The notes: generated by a model not told the origin, from the sequence alone. DNA of 64,000 nt from Bacillota bacterium (GCA_023393125.1 JAEWMQ010000024.1:62001-126000); one strand, 5' to 3'. Shown: positions 1-8,296, numbered from the stretch's first letter. Translations and numbers: made by a program.

Positions 1-546
1 TCTGTTAAAAAATATAAAAGTGGTTTTGCACAAGGATTAGTATATGCCAATGAGCATTTAGGCACTCATATTTCATTAAAAGATGAAAATATTGTATATA
101 TAGGAAGTTTTGATGATAAAGCAGGTGGGCAACAGCTTTCAGCTCAAATGTATGATAGGGGTGTTAAAGCTATTTTTGCAGCTGCTGGTGATGTGGGATT
201 AGGGGTTATTACAGAAGCAAAAGGAAGAGCGGCTAAAGGAGAAGAGGCTTGGGTGATTGGTGTAGATGTAGACCAATACATGGATGGTATATATGAGGCT
301 CAAAATAATCAATCTGTTATTTTGACTTCCGCTATTAAATATTTAGATCAGGCCACTTATGATATGATTAAAGCAGAAGTGGAAGGCCATTTTCCGGGTG
401 GACAAACCCTTACCTTCGATGTTAACAATAATGGCGTAGGTATTCCTGAACAAAATCCTAATCTATCAGAGGAAACAATTAATACGGTTAAAGAGGTAAA
501 TGAGCAAATAAAAGCAGGAAATATTGTAGTAGGGGGAGAAGAATAA
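1..546 (+). CDS. BMP/PnrA family substrate-binding lipoprotein, C-terminal part (5' truncated)
   Basis: The reading frame is open from base 1, so the gene begins outside the window; 181 residues are visible. The segment GSFDDKAGG followed by a stretch with AIFAAAGDVGLGVI and then WVIGVDVDQY is typical of the second lobe of the basic membrane protein (BMP/Med/PnrA) family. These are extracytoplasmic lipoproteins that bind nucleosides for an ABC importer. The GVDVDQ motif normally lies in the ligand cleft. The protein ends with a short charged tail and the gene is followed by a strong terminator, so it is probably the last gene of its unit or a single gene. The N-terminal signal peptide and lipobox cannot be seen. 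Ligand specificity is inferred from the family only. Confidence 0.85.
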   Translation, partial: SVKKYKSGFAQGLVYANEHLGTHISLKDENIVYIGSFDDKAGGQQLSAQMYDRGVKAIFAAAGDVGLGVITEAKGRAAKGEEAWVIGVDVDQYMDGIYEAQNNQSVILTSAIKYLDQATYDMIKAEVEGHFPGGQTLTFDVNNNGVGIPEQNPNLSEETINTVKEVNEQIKAGNIVVGGEE

Positions 547-571
547 ATGGTACTATGAATACGATGTTAAA

Positions 572-604
572 GGGCAAGGTTATAAAATGACCTTGCCTTT
601 TTGT
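572..604 (+). terminator. Intrinsic terminator after BMP lipoprotein gene
   Basis: An 8 bp stem, GGCAAGGT pairing with ACCTTGCC, has a 9 nt loop and is followed by a T-rich tract, 26 bases after the stop codon. Confidence 0.85.
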
Positions 605-735
605 ATATATAAATAATAAAGCACGATGTAGCTACATAGCAGGTAAAGTTTTAGTGTATATCTTTTAGAAGCGTTCATTAAAAGACTATGGTATGATAAA
701 ATAAAGTAAAGAATTAATAGGTAGGAGTTCAGGAT

Positions 736-1587
736 ATGAATGTGTATGATCAGTTAACACAGCTGCAGATATTAGAACATGCTTATGTAGAATGGCAAGA
801 TTATAGGCAGTTGCTCACCCATACTATTATAAGTCAAGTGCCATCAGGAGCGAAACTAGCTATTTTTGGGGCTGGCAGATGTAATGATTTGGATCTTAAG
901 GCGCTAGTAAAGCACTGTGATTTTATTTGGTTACTTGATAAAGATGAGAGAGCTATGAGGCAGGCACTGAAACAATATGATTTAGATACTTCTAAGAAGA
1001 TACAAATAAAGGTATGTAATTTTACAGGTATAAGTGCTGAAGTTTATAGGAATTATGCAGATATGTTGGTAACAGAAATTAGAAAAAAAGGTTTAAATAC
1101 AAAGGTAGATCAATTAGTAGATTGTGCCCTTGATTATTTAAAGCGCATAGAGATAGCCTTTGATGAAGTACAGTTAGATTTAGGATATAAGTGCTATGAT
1201 TATACGGTGATGATTGGGGTGCATAGTCAGCTCATTTCGATGTTTGATTGGATTTGGCAAGTCATGCTTCAAACGTTAGGTCAAGAGGAAACATGTGTAA
1301 GAGCGCATATCATTCAGTTTAATGAGAAAGTTGTTAGAAAAGTCAATAATGCTTTATGGCAAGCTACTAGGTATCAAGCAATTATTGGCTGTGAAGTTGG
1401 TAAAATGAATCAAGTGGGTAGTATACAAGGAGCAATTCAAGCGCTGGAGGATATAGAGAGAACGGTTTTAAAAGGGAATCTTGGTAGAAAAAATAGGGTT
1501 TATTTAGAATGGCCATTTAATAAAGCTCAAGGTGTTCTCTATAAAATGGAACTTCAAACGCTTAGTATTAATAGTAAATTAGAATGA
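736..1587 (+). CDS. Hypothetical protein, possible Rossmann-fold methyltransferase
   Basis: This 283-residue protein is not recognised with confidence. Residues about 40-52 read AIFGAGRCNDLDL, which resembles motif I (hydrophobic strand followed by GxGxxxD) of class I SAM-dependent methyltransferases. It is followed by a hydrophobic strand ending in LLDKDE, where an acidic residue would bind the ribose. The rest is mixed alpha/beta without a catalytic motif I can name. No signal peptide or membrane segment is seen. The ATG is preceded by TAGGAG at a usable distance. It stands alone between two strong hairpins, so no operon partner hints at its substrate. It could equally be a non-catalytic Rossmann protein. 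Confidence 0.6.
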   Translation: MNVYDQLTQLQILEHAYVEWQDYRQLLTHTIISQVPSGAKLAIFGAGRCNDLDLKALVKHCDFIWLLDKDERAMRQALKQYDLDTSKKIQIKVCNFTGISAEVYRNYADMLVTEIRKKGLNTKVDQLVDCALDYLKRIEIAFDEVQLDLGYKCYDYTVMIGVHSQLISMFDWIWQVMLQTLGQEETCVRAHIIQFNEKVVRKVNNALWQATRYQAIIGCEVGKMNQVGSIQGAIQALEDIERTVLKGNLGRKNRVYLEWPFNKAQGVLYKMELQTLSINSKLE

Positions 1588-1625
1588 TGAATAAATAATT
1601 CACATAATATTAATATTTATAAACT

Positions 1626-1740
1626 TCAATGAATAAAGAGCGGTAAAACTAGAGATTTCATACTAGTTTTACCGCTCTTTCACTACATAATAAAGTTACT
1701 ATTCATTTTCATAGGAGGCTTATGCATTTCGCAACACTCC
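1626..1740. repeat. Intergenic repeat element, copy 1 (two hairpins)
   Basis: The element starts with TCAATGAATAAA. It contains an 18 bp perfect inverted repeat (1635-1652 with 1663-1680), then an A/T stretch with TATTCATTTT, then a second small hairpin: GGAG 1714-1717 with CTCC 1737-1740, and TGC/GCA around an ATTTC loop. A diverged second copy lies at 4761-4876 with the same order of parts. The large stem may also act as terminator for the upstream gene, but no clean T-run follows it. It lies upstream of the likely promoter of the reductase gene, so it is probably not part of that mRNA. Confidence 0.65.
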
Positions 1741-1778
1741 CTTTATGTGATTTAGTTACAGAAAAGCAAAGAGAAAGT

Positions 1779-1787
1779 TGTTATAAT
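1779..1787 (+). promoter_or_regulatory. Candidate extended -10 promoter for CoA-disulfide reductase gene
   Basis: TG-T-TATAAT forms a consensus extended -10. The best -35 match, TTACAG at 1756-1761, is 20 bases away, which is too far to be ideal. Transcription would start near 1794, leaving a leader of about 35 bases that contains the AAGGAG ribosome binding site. Confidence 0.45.
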
Positions 1788-1828
1788 GGCAACAAATTAA
1801 GCAGATATATTTGAGAAGGAGTAAGTAA

Positions 1829-4285
1829 ATGAGCAAAAAGATAGTAATTGTAGGTGGTGTAGCAGGTGGTGCTTCTACAGCTGCAAGACTAAGACGTTTA
1901 GATGAAGAAGTAACGATTGTGATGTTTGAAAAAGGTGAGTACATTTCTTTTGCCAACTGTGGCTTACCCTATTATATAGGAGGCGTTATTCCAGACAGAC
2001 AGCAGCTCCTCTTGCAAACAGTAGAAGAGATGTCTCATAAGTTTAATATAGATATTCGTGTACAATCAGAAGTGATTGCTATTAATCGTGATCAGAAGCT
2101 ATTAACCATCAAGGATATTGAAACGAATAAGACCTACAAGGAGTCTTATGATACTTTAGTTTTATCACCAGGGGCAAAGCCGACCCTGCCACCTATTGAA
2201 GGGATTTCAGAATGCAAGCAGCTTTTCACACTTCGTAATATTCCTGATACGGACCGTATTAAAACGTATATTTCAAAGGAGAAGCCTAAAAAGGCGGTTG
2301 TAATTGGTGGAGGATTTATTGGACTTGAAATGGTAGAAAATTTAAAGGCATTACAAATAGAAGTTACTCTTATTGAAGCAAGTAACCAGATAATGGCACC
2401 ATTAGATATAGAGATGGCGAGTATACTCCATGAACATCTTATAGATCAAGGTATTAGACTCATTTTAAATCAAAGCGTTAGTGCCTTTAAAGAAGAGGGA
2501 CATCAAGTTGTACTAAGAAGTGGTGAGGTTATTGAGACTGACCTAATTGTGATGGCCATAGGTGTGACGCCGGAAACAACTATTGCTAAGACAGCGGGTT
2601 TAGAAGTGACAGAAAGAGGTTCTATTATAGTTGATGACCATATGAGAACTTCTGATGAATCTATTTATGCCCTTGGTGATGCTGTATGTGTTAAAGATTT
2701 TGTAAGTGGAGAACGTATGATGATCCCGCTTGCATGGCCAGCTAATAGGCAAGGGCGTGTTGTAGCAGATCATATTTGTGGAAGAGATTCTAGCTATAAA
2801 GGAACCTTAGGTTCATCAGTCGCTAAAGTACTAGACTATACAGTAGCCACGACAGGTAATAATGAGAAAATGCTTAAACGCTTAGGACGTTTTTATGAAG
2901 TAGTTCATATTCATCCAAGTGCTCATGCAAGTTATTACCCAGGAGCTTTTCCAATTGCTTTTAAAATGCTCTTTGATCCTAAAACAGGTGAGATATTAGG
3001 AGCTCAAGGTGTAGGTATGAAAGGAGTAGAAAAACGAATAGATATCTTAGCGACAGCTATTAAAGGAAGGCTTACTGTAATGGATTTACAAGATATAGAG
3101 CCTTGTTATGCACCACCATATAATTCAGCTAAAGATCCTGTGAATATGCTAGGGTATTATGCAGCTAATGTAATGGAGGGATTAGTAGCTATTTGCCAAT
3201 GGTATGAAGTAAAGGATTTAGTCAAAAAAGGGGCACTTATCCTAGATGTAAGAGAGTCTTTTGAGTTAGCTACAGGTAGTATTGAAGGTGCTATTAATAT
3301 ACCGCTGGGCAGTTTAAGAGAACGTGCTTATGAACTTCCAAAGGAAAATGACATAGTTGTGACCTGCCAAGTGGGTCAGCGAGGTTATATTGCTTGTCGT
3401 ACGTTAGTAGCTTTAGGCTATAACTGTATAAATCTTGATGGAGGTATGAAAACTTATCTTGCCGCTAAAAAAGCAGGGAAAGCTTTAAGCTTAAGTGAAG
3501 TCAAACCCTTAGAAAGAGAAGAGAAGAGGCCATTAAATGTGCATGCAACTTTAAATGCTTGTGGCCTTCAATGTCCAGGACCTATCAGAAAAGTGTTTGA
3601 GCAGGTAAAAGAAATGGAAGCAGGAGAAATTTTAGAAGTAAAGGCAAGTGATCCTGGGTTTGCTAAGGATATTGGGGCTTGGTGTGATACTACAAAAAAC
3701 ACCTTGATTAAATCTTCATTTGATGAAAAACAAAAAGCTTTTATTGCGTATATTCAAAAAAACAGCCAAAGTGCTCAAATTGCACCAAGCTGTCAAATGC
3801 AAACAAGTATAGAAAATGAAGGTGCAACTATGGTAGTATTTAGCGGCGATTTAGATAAAGCTATAGCTTCATTTGTTATTGCCACAGGAGCAGCGGCTAT
3901 GGGTAAGCCGGTGACACTCTTTTTTACTTTTTGGGGATTAAATATTTTAAAAAGAAAAGATAAGCCTAAAGTAAATAAAGACATAATGGAAAAATTATTT
4001 GACATCATGTTACCTAAACATACTAATCAATTAGGTTTATCTCATATGAATATGGGAGGTATGGGGGCTTGGATGATTAAAAGGATTATGAAAAAACATC
4101 AAGTAGATGATTTAGATACTTTAATCAAAAATGCTATGGATATGGGTGTAAAAATAGTGGCTTGTTCTATGAGTATGGAGCTTATGGGCATCAAAAAAGA
4201 AGAATTTATAGATGATGTAGAGATTGGTGGTGTAGCTGCTTACCTAGGAGCAGCAGAAGATTCAGGACTTAATTTATTTATTTAG
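1829..4285 (+). CDS. CoA-disulfide/persulfide reductase fused to rhodanese, TusA and DsrE-like domains
   Basis: This is an 818-residue, four-domain sulfur-handling enzyme. Residues 1-445 form an FAD/NAD(P)H pyridine nucleotide-disulfide oxidoreductase: GG-VAGG near residue 9, a second dinucleotide site with VVIGGGFIG near 158, and ALGDA near 281. SFANCGLPYY carries the single redox Cys44 typical of CoA-disulfide reductases. Residues about 450-548 are a rhodanese domain with active Cys513 in the loop CQVGQR. Residues about 570-640 are TusA-like, with CGLQCPGP (Cys578, Cys582). Residues 667-818 are DsrE/DsrF-like, with a conserved Cys in VACSMSM. The family reduces CoA-persulfide or polysulfide with NAD(P)H, and the extra domains would pass sulfane sulfur along. 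AAGGAG precedes the ATG. A thioredoxin gene follows. Confidence 0.92.
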   Translation: MSKKIVIVGGVAGGASTAARLRRLDEEVTIVMFEKGEYISFANCGLPYYIGGVIPDRQQLLLQTVEEMSHKFNIDIRVQSEVIAINRDQKLLTIKDIETNKTYKESYDTLVLSPGAKPTLPPIEGISECKQLFTLRNIPDTDRIKTYISKEKPKKAVVIGGGFIGLEMVENLKALQIEVTLIEASNQIMAPLDIEMASILHEHLIDQGIRLILNQSVSAFKEEGHQVVLRSGEVIETDLIVMAIGVTPETTIAKTAGLEVTERGSIIVDDHMRTSDESIYALGDAVCVKDFVSGERMMIPLAWPANRQGRVVADHICGRDSSYKGTLGSSVAKVLDYTVATTGNNEKMLKRLGRFYEVVHIHPSAHASYYPGAFPIAFKMLFDPKTGEILGAQGVGMKGVEKRIDILATAIKGRLTVMDLQDIEPCYAPPYNSAKDPVNMLGYYAANVMEGLVAICQWYEVKDLVKKGALILDVRESFELATGSIEGAINIPLGSLRERAYELPKENDIVVTCQVGQRGYIACRTLVALGYNCINLDGGMKTYLAAKKAGKALSLSEVKPLEREEKRPLNVHATLNACGLQCPGPIRKVFEQVKEMEAGEILEVKASDPGFAKDIGAWCDTTKNTLIKSSFDEKQKAFIAYIQKNSQSAQIAPSCQMQTSIENEGATMVVFSGDLDKAIASFVIATGAAAMGKPVTLFFTFWGLNILKRKDKPKVNKDIMEKLFDIMLPKHTNQLGLSHMNMGGMGAWMIKRIMKKHQVDDLDTLIKNAMDMGVKIVACSMSMELMGIKKEEFIDDVEIGGVAAYLGAAEDSGLNLFI

Positions 4286-4411
4286 TAAGAGTGCTTGATA
4301 AGTGATGTAGTCACAGAAGTAGAAGAAGAAAAGTACTATAATAAACTTAGTTAAAATAAAATAGTTAGGTAAGTTCTATCATTATTCATATAAATAAAGG
4401 AGTGAATCATA

Positions 4412-4723
4412 ATGAGTATTATTAATATCACAAAAGGGAATTTTGATTTAGAAGTAAAAAAAGCAGATATGCCTGTTTTAATTGATTTTTGGGCACCATG
4501 GTGTGGACCTTGTCGTATGCTTTCACCAATTGTAGATGAGATTGCACAAGAAAATACAGGAATTAAAGTTTGTAAAGTTAATATTGATGAACAGCCAGAG
4601 TTAGCAGCTGCTTTTAGTGTAGCTAGTATACCGACATTAGCTTTAATAAAAAATGGCCAATTAGTAGATACAAGTGTTGGTGTAAAACCAAAACAAATGA
4701 TACTAAATATGTTAAATAGATAA
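4412..4723 (+). CDS. trxA: Thioredoxin
   Basis: A 103-residue protein with the complete thioredoxin signature DFWAPWCGPCR (WCGPC active site near residue 30) and the cis-proline loop SIPTL. Cytosolic, no signal peptide. AAAGGAG precedes the ATG. It follows the sulfur-relay reductase by about 125 bases. The two are probably functionally linked, the thioredoxin supplying or accepting electrons from persulfide intermediates, although a TATAAT at 4337-4342 could give it its own promoter. The repeat element begins less than 40 bases downstream. Confidence 0.95.
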   Translation: MSIINITKGNFDLEVKKADMPVLIDFWAPWCGPCRMLSPIVDEIAQENTGIKVCKVNIDEQPELAAAFSVASIPTLALIKNGQLVDTSVGVKPKQMILNMLNR

Positions 4724-4760
4724 GGGTAAAAGGCTGTAGCATAATTAGTATTTTTGAGTC

Positions 4761-4876
4761 TCAATGAATAAATAGGTCTATAAAACTAAGATTTTATATT
4801 AGTTTTATAGACCTATTATTATTTAGTAAAATTATTATTCACTTTTGTAGGGTGTTTATGCATTTTGCATAGCCCT
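4761..4876. repeat. Intergenic repeat element, copy 2 (two hairpins)
   Basis: Second copy of the element at 1626-1740, beginning with the same TCAATGAATAAA. It has a 19 bp perfect inverted repeat (4771-4789 with 4799-4817), a matching TTATTCACTTTT spacer and a small hairpin: AGGG 4849-4852 with CCCT 4873-4876, and TATGC/GCATA around ATTTT. The outer stem of the small hairpin differs from copy 1 in sequence but still pairs. The large stem could terminate trxA transcription. Confidence 0.65.
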
Positions 4877-4976
4877 TTTAATGATGCATAATTAAAGCAG
4901 ATTGTCATGTGAATAGTATAAATAAGCTTGAAGTAGGAAAACTAGAATGATATAGAAACAAAGGAGTGATTAATAA

Positions 4977-5411
4977 ATGGCTAATGAAGATACAATTAAT
5001 TTGCTTAAAGAGTGTAATGTTGGTGCAAAAATGGCAGTAACCTCTATAGATGAGGTTTTAGAGAAAGTTAAAAGTGAGACACTTAAAAAAATATTAGAAG
5101 CTTCTAAAAAAGCTCATGAGGATTGGGGGGATAAAACTCATATTTTATTAAATCAGTATCATGACCATGAAAAAGAACCTAATCGAATTGCAAAAGTAAT
5201 GTCTTGGCTTAAAGTTAATATGAAGCTTGTACAAAATGAGAGCGATGCAGAAGTAGCTGATCTTATTACAGATGGTTGTAATATGGGGATAAAGTCATTG
5301 TGCAAATATCTTAATAAATATCAAGAAGCAGATCAAGAAGCAACTATGATTGCTAAGCAACTTATTATATTAGAAGAAAAGCTTATGTTAGAGTTAAGGC
5401 CGTTTTTATAA
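4977..5411 (+). CDS. Hypothetical four-helix-bundle protein
   Basis: A 144-residue cytosolic protein predicted to be almost entirely helical, with amphipathic stretches at about 5-45, 50-80, 85-115 and 118-142. The spacing and the DxxxHxxH-type segment around HDHEKEP recall ferritin-like bundles and the DUF2383/PA2169 type of small bundle proteins. I cannot confirm a metal site, and the assignment is by appearance only. AAAGGAG precedes the ATG. A weak promoter (TTGAAG, 17 bases, TATAGA) may lie at 4928-4956. It sits just after repeat copy 2 and before a lipoprotein gene. Its function is unknown. Confidence 0.65.
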   Translation: MANEDTINLLKECNVGAKMAVTSIDEVLEKVKSETLKKILEASKKAHEDWGDKTHILLNQYHDHEKEPNRIAKVMSWLKVNMKLVQNESDAEVADLITDGCNMGIKSLCKYLNKYQEADQEATMIAKQLIILEEKLMLELRPFL

Positions 5412-5521
5412 ATTAATGATATAAATATGATAAAAATTTCGAATAATTATAACAAAATTAAGAATAATATGTTACAATAAGGCAGAAAATAACTTATTAA
5501 AATAGAGGGGGGATAGGTACA

Positions 5522-6013
5522 ATGAAGAAAATAATCCTAATAGGATTATGTATAAGCCTATTATTAGTAGTAAGTTGTAAAAAACAACCAGTTGAGTCTT
5601 ATGCATTGACAGAAGAAGCCAAAGAATCCTTAAGTGAAGAAGAACAAACTTTTTATGTAGAGTTTGTCAAGTCTTGCATAGCAAATATTGAAATCATGCG
5701 TAATAGCGAATCAACCTATGAGGAAGGTCTAGAGGCATTACAGGCAACCTATAAAATGGTGCCTAGTGATTGGTCTTGGAATAAGATAGATAGTATTACT
5801 GATGAGAGCATATCCTTTTTTTTACAAATGATGGATTGTTATATGGGGAGCAGAAACTATAACAATTATGCAGATTGTAAAGATGCGGTAGAAGCTATTG
5901 CAGAAAAGATGGCTAGCCAGTTTGTTAATAAAGAGGGCATAAGAGAAGCCTTAACACTTTCTGAAACAAGGTTTAAGGAAATTTATGATAGAGGTAAAGA
6001 CTTGATGAATTAA
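5522..6013 (+). CDS. Hypothetical lipoprotein
   Basis: A 163-residue exported lipoprotein. The N-terminus has MKK, a hydrophobic core and the lipobox VVSC with Cys19 as the lipidated residue, so the mature protein would be anchored to the outer face of the membrane. The mature part is acidic and helical, with two further cysteines near residues 57 and 108-118 that might pair, but no domain I recognise. A purine-rich AGAGGGGGGA ribosome binding site precedes the ATG. The neighbours do not indicate a role. Confidence 0.7.
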   Translation: MKKIILIGLCISLLLVVSCKKQPVESYALTEEAKESLSEEEQTFYVEFVKSCIANIEIMRNSESTYEEGLEALQATYKMVPSDWSWNKIDSITDESISFFLQMMDCYMGSRNYNNYADCKDAVEAIAEKMASQFVNKEGIREALTLSETRFKEIYDRGKDLMN

Positions 6014-6157
6014 GAAGTGCTTGTTTGGAATCTAAGGTTGTCAAATAAGCAAAACTCCTATAGTATATGAATGAAGTATACAAAATCTGACAGGCTTATA
6101 TAATAAAAATCGGAAAAAATATAAAGTATGAAGATTGAATGATAAAGGAGTTTATAT

Positions 6158-6880
6158 ATGTTACATGCGTTTTCAAGAAGTGAAATGCTTATAGGAGCGG
6201 AAGGTTTAAAAAAGCTTAAAGAAAGCAAAGTAGCTGTGTTTGGTATAGGAGGGGTGGGTTCCTATACGGTAGAAGCTTTAGCTAGAAGTGGTGTAGGTAA
6301 ATTAGTTCTAATCGATCATGATGAAGTCTGTGTAAGCAATATTAATAGACAAATTCATGCCACTAGTAAAACGGTAGGACAATCTAAGGCAGAGCTCATG
6401 AAGGCTAGAGTATTAGAAATTAATCCAGAAATTGAAGTTGTCGCTCTTAAGGAAATGTATACAGCAGAAACAGCTGAAAATATTTTAGATAAAAGTTTTG
6501 ATTATGTAGTAGATGCTATAGATATGGTTACTTCTAAATTGGATTTGATAGAACGTACAAAGGCTATGGGAATTCCTGTGATAAGTGCTATGGGTGCAGC
6601 TAATAAACTAGATCCAACTCAGTTAGTAGTAACAGATATTTATAAGACAAGTATATGTCCACTTGCAAAAGTTATGAGAAGTGAGCTAAGGAAAAGAGGC
6701 ATTAAAAAGTTAAAAGTAGTTTATTCGAAAGAATTGCCGCTGAAACCCGATCAAAGTTTAGTGCACGGTGGAGCAGGGGCAGCAAGGAGACAAACACCAG
6801 GTTCTATGGTATTTGTAACAGCTACATCAGGTCTTATGATAGCGGCTGAGGTAATTAAAGATTTATTAGGAAATAAATAG
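6158..6880 (+). CDS. tcdA: tRNA threonylcarbamoyladenosine dehydratase
   Basis: A 240-residue E1-like (ThiF/MoeB/HesA) enzyme. FSRSEMLIG at the N-terminus, the nucleotide-binding GIGGVGSY near residue 30, LIDHDEVCVSNINRQ near 53 and the C-terminal VHGGAGAARR/PGSM segment are characteristic of TcdA (YgdL/CsdL). TcdA uses ATP to cyclise t6A37 of ANN-decoding tRNAs to ct6A. AAAGGAG precedes the ATG at good spacing. It appears monocistronic and ends at a bidirectional terminator shared with the convergent S1-domain gene. Confidence 0.93.
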   Translation: MLHAFSRSEMLIGAEGLKKLKESKVAVFGIGGVGSYTVEALARSGVGKLVLIDHDEVCVSNINRQIHATSKTVGQSKAELMKARVLEINPEIEVVALKEMYTAETAENILDKSFDYVVDAIDMVTSKLDLIERTKAMGIPVISAMGAANKLDPTQLVVTDIYKTSICPLAKVMRSELRKRGIKKLKVVYSKELPLKPDQSLVHGGAGAARRQTPGSMVFVTATSGLMIAAEVIKDLLGNK

Positions 6881-6885
6881 TATTA

Positions 6886-6914
6886 AAAAAAGGCACCTTG
6901 AGGGTGCCTTTTAA
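6886..6914. terminator. Bidirectional intrinsic terminator
   Basis: AAAAGGCACCT pairs with GGGTGCCTTTT around a short GA-containing loop. An A-run precedes and a T-run follows, so it can serve tcdA on + and the S1-domain gene on -. Confidence 0.85.
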
Positions 6915-6936
6915 CGTCTGCGTGAATGAATAGTAT

Positions 6937-7356
6937 TTAGCGATTTAAACGTTTATTAATATCTGCTTGACGGTCATTAGAGAACTTCATAAAATCTTTC
7001 ATAAGATTTTCGAAGCTTTCTGTAGGAGTTTCTTTCTTAGGTGCCTTTGGAGCGGATGGTCTAGACGCAGATGATCTAGAATTAGATGACCTAGAAGCAG
7101 GTGCTTTAGGCTTCTCTTGTGTTTCTTTAATAGAAAGAGAAATTTTATTTTTTTCCGTATCAATAGATAAGATTTTAACTTTGACTTGATCTCCTACTTT
7201 GATAGCATCATTAATGTTTTCTAAATAACCGTGCGTAATGTGAGAGATATGCACAAGTCCTTGAGTTGTTTCGTCTAATGAAACGAAAGCTCCAAAAGGT
7301 TTGATTCCTGTTACAGTTCCTTCGATAATTTGGCCTACTTGAAATTTTTCCGACAT
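6937..7356 (-). CDS. Small S1 RNA-binding domain protein (YugI/GSP13/CvfD type)
   Basis: A 139-residue protein. Residues 5-75 form one S1 domain: VGQIIEGTVTGIKPFGAFVSL, then a GLVHISHI segment, then a VKVKILSID strand. It is followed by a Ser/Arg/Pro/Lys-rich linker and a basic C-terminal helix. This matches general stress protein 13/CvfD, which associates with the 30S ribosome and affects translation under stress. The frame is open further upstream, but ATG at 7356 is chosen because TAGGAG lies 8 bases before it and the S1 fold begins there; the longer version would add a spurious hydrophobic leader. It is divergent from apt. Confidence 0.9.
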   Translation of the reverse strand: MSEKFQVGQIIEGTVTGIKPFGAFVSLDETTQGLVHISHITHGYLENINDAIKVGDQVKVKILSIDTEKNKISLSIKETQEKPKAPASRSSNSRSSASRPSAPKAPKKETPTESFENLMKDFMKFSNDRQADINKRLNR

Positions 7357-7505
7357 GATAACACTCCTATTAAAATATATAACTTCTACATTATAGCATA
7401 GTTTGGCAGGCAATGTATACTTATTTAAAAAATATTTCATCAAATTATTCATTAAAAAAGTGATATAGTATGTTAATAAAACTAAAAAAAATATCATAAA
7501 AGCTA

Positions 7506-7534
7506 TTATCAGGATGGAAGTAGTGTGTTATAAT
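7506..7534 (+). promoter_or_regulatory. Candidate sigma-A promoter for apt
   Basis: TTATCA, 17 bases, TATAAT, with TG one base before the -10 (extended -10). The predicted start near 7541 gives a leader of about 100 bases containing the 14 bp palindrome AGAGCAATTGCTCT at 7587-7600, of unknown use. Confidence 0.6.
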
Positions 7535-7640
7535 GAAATTTGTCATAAAAATAGCTTATAAATAACCTATTAGGAAAAGGTGCTAAGAGCAATTGCTCTA
7601 GAAAATAAGAATGAATAAGAATAATATTAGGAGGCAATAT

Positions 7641-8153
7641 ATGAATTTATATGCTCTTGTTCGTGATGTGAAAGATTTTCCAAAAGAAGGTATTGTGTTT
7701 AAAGACATTACACCACTTTTACAGGATGGAGAAGGATTAAACGAATCGATTAATCAAATTGCAGCACATTTAGAAAATGTAGATTTTGATGCAATAGTAG
7801 GTCCAGAGGCAAGAGGTTTTATCTTTGGTGTACCTACTGCCTATAAATTAAAAAAAGGGTTTATTCCTGTTAGAAAACCAGGTAAATTACCTTATGAATG
7901 TATTTCACAAACTTATGATTTAGAATATGGTTCATCTACAATTGAAATGCATATTGATGCTATTCAAAAAGGGCAGAAAGTAGTTATCGTAGATGACTTA
8001 TTAGCAACTGGTGGCACAACAAAAGCTATGGTTGATTTAATTGAAAAAATGGGCGGAGAAGTTGTGAAAATTGTTTTCCTTATTGAACTTGAATTCCTTA
8101 AAGGTAGAGATTTATTAAAAGGATACGACATTGAATCTATTTTAAAATATTAG
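7641..8153 (+). CDS. apt: Adenine phosphoribosyltransferase
   Basis: A 170-residue type I phosphoribosyltransferase that makes AMP from adenine and PRPP (purine salvage). DFPKEGIVFKDITPLL at the N-terminus, VGPEARGFIFG in the middle and the PRPP loop VVIVDDLLATGGT near residue 115 are diagnostic of Apt. The start at 7641 is chosen over the ATG 30 bases upstream because TAGGAGG lies 8 bases before it and the protein then has the usual length. It is followed by a strong terminator, so it is probably monocistronic. In Bacillus apt also lies just before relA, so the order is conserved. Confidence 0.96.
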   Translation: MNLYALVRDVKDFPKEGIVFKDITPLLQDGEGLNESINQIAAHLENVDFDAIVGPEARGFIFGVPTAYKLKKGFIPVRKPGKLPYECISQTYDLEYGSSTIEMHIDAIQKGQKVVIVDDLLATGGTTKAMVDLIEKMGGEVVKIVFLIELEFLKGRDLLKGYDIESILKY

Positions 8154-8161
8154 GCAATAAT

Positions 8162-8200
8162 AAATAAGCAAAGCGGTAAGCTTTGCTTATTTATTATTTT
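8162..8200 (+). terminator. Intrinsic terminator after apt
   Basis: A 13 bp perfect stem (8162-8174 with 8180-8192) around GGTAA is followed by a long T-rich tract. Confidence 0.85.
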
Positions 8201-8267
8201 TTTATATCAAAAGTTTCGAGAAAACTGTAAAAATAGCATAACATAAGTAAGATTATAGATATTGGCA

Positions 8268-8296
8268 TTGAATTTTTAGTTTAATATGTCTATAAT
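8268..8296 (+). promoter_or_regulatory. Candidate sigma-A promoter for relA
   Basis: TTGAAT, 17 bases, TATAAT, about 42 bases before the relA start codon. Confidence 0.6.

Noticed and set aside
1756..1956. Reverse-strand open frames inside long genes (here and at many other places) as antisense genes.
   Set aside because: They lack ribosome binding sites and protein-like composition and lie opposite well-identified coding regions.
7357..7497. Hydrophobic N-terminal extension of the S1-domain protein, suggesting a membrane form.
   Set aside because: A good Shine-Dalgarno and the family start lie at 7356; the upstream stretch is ordinary AT-rich intergenic DNA that happens to be open.
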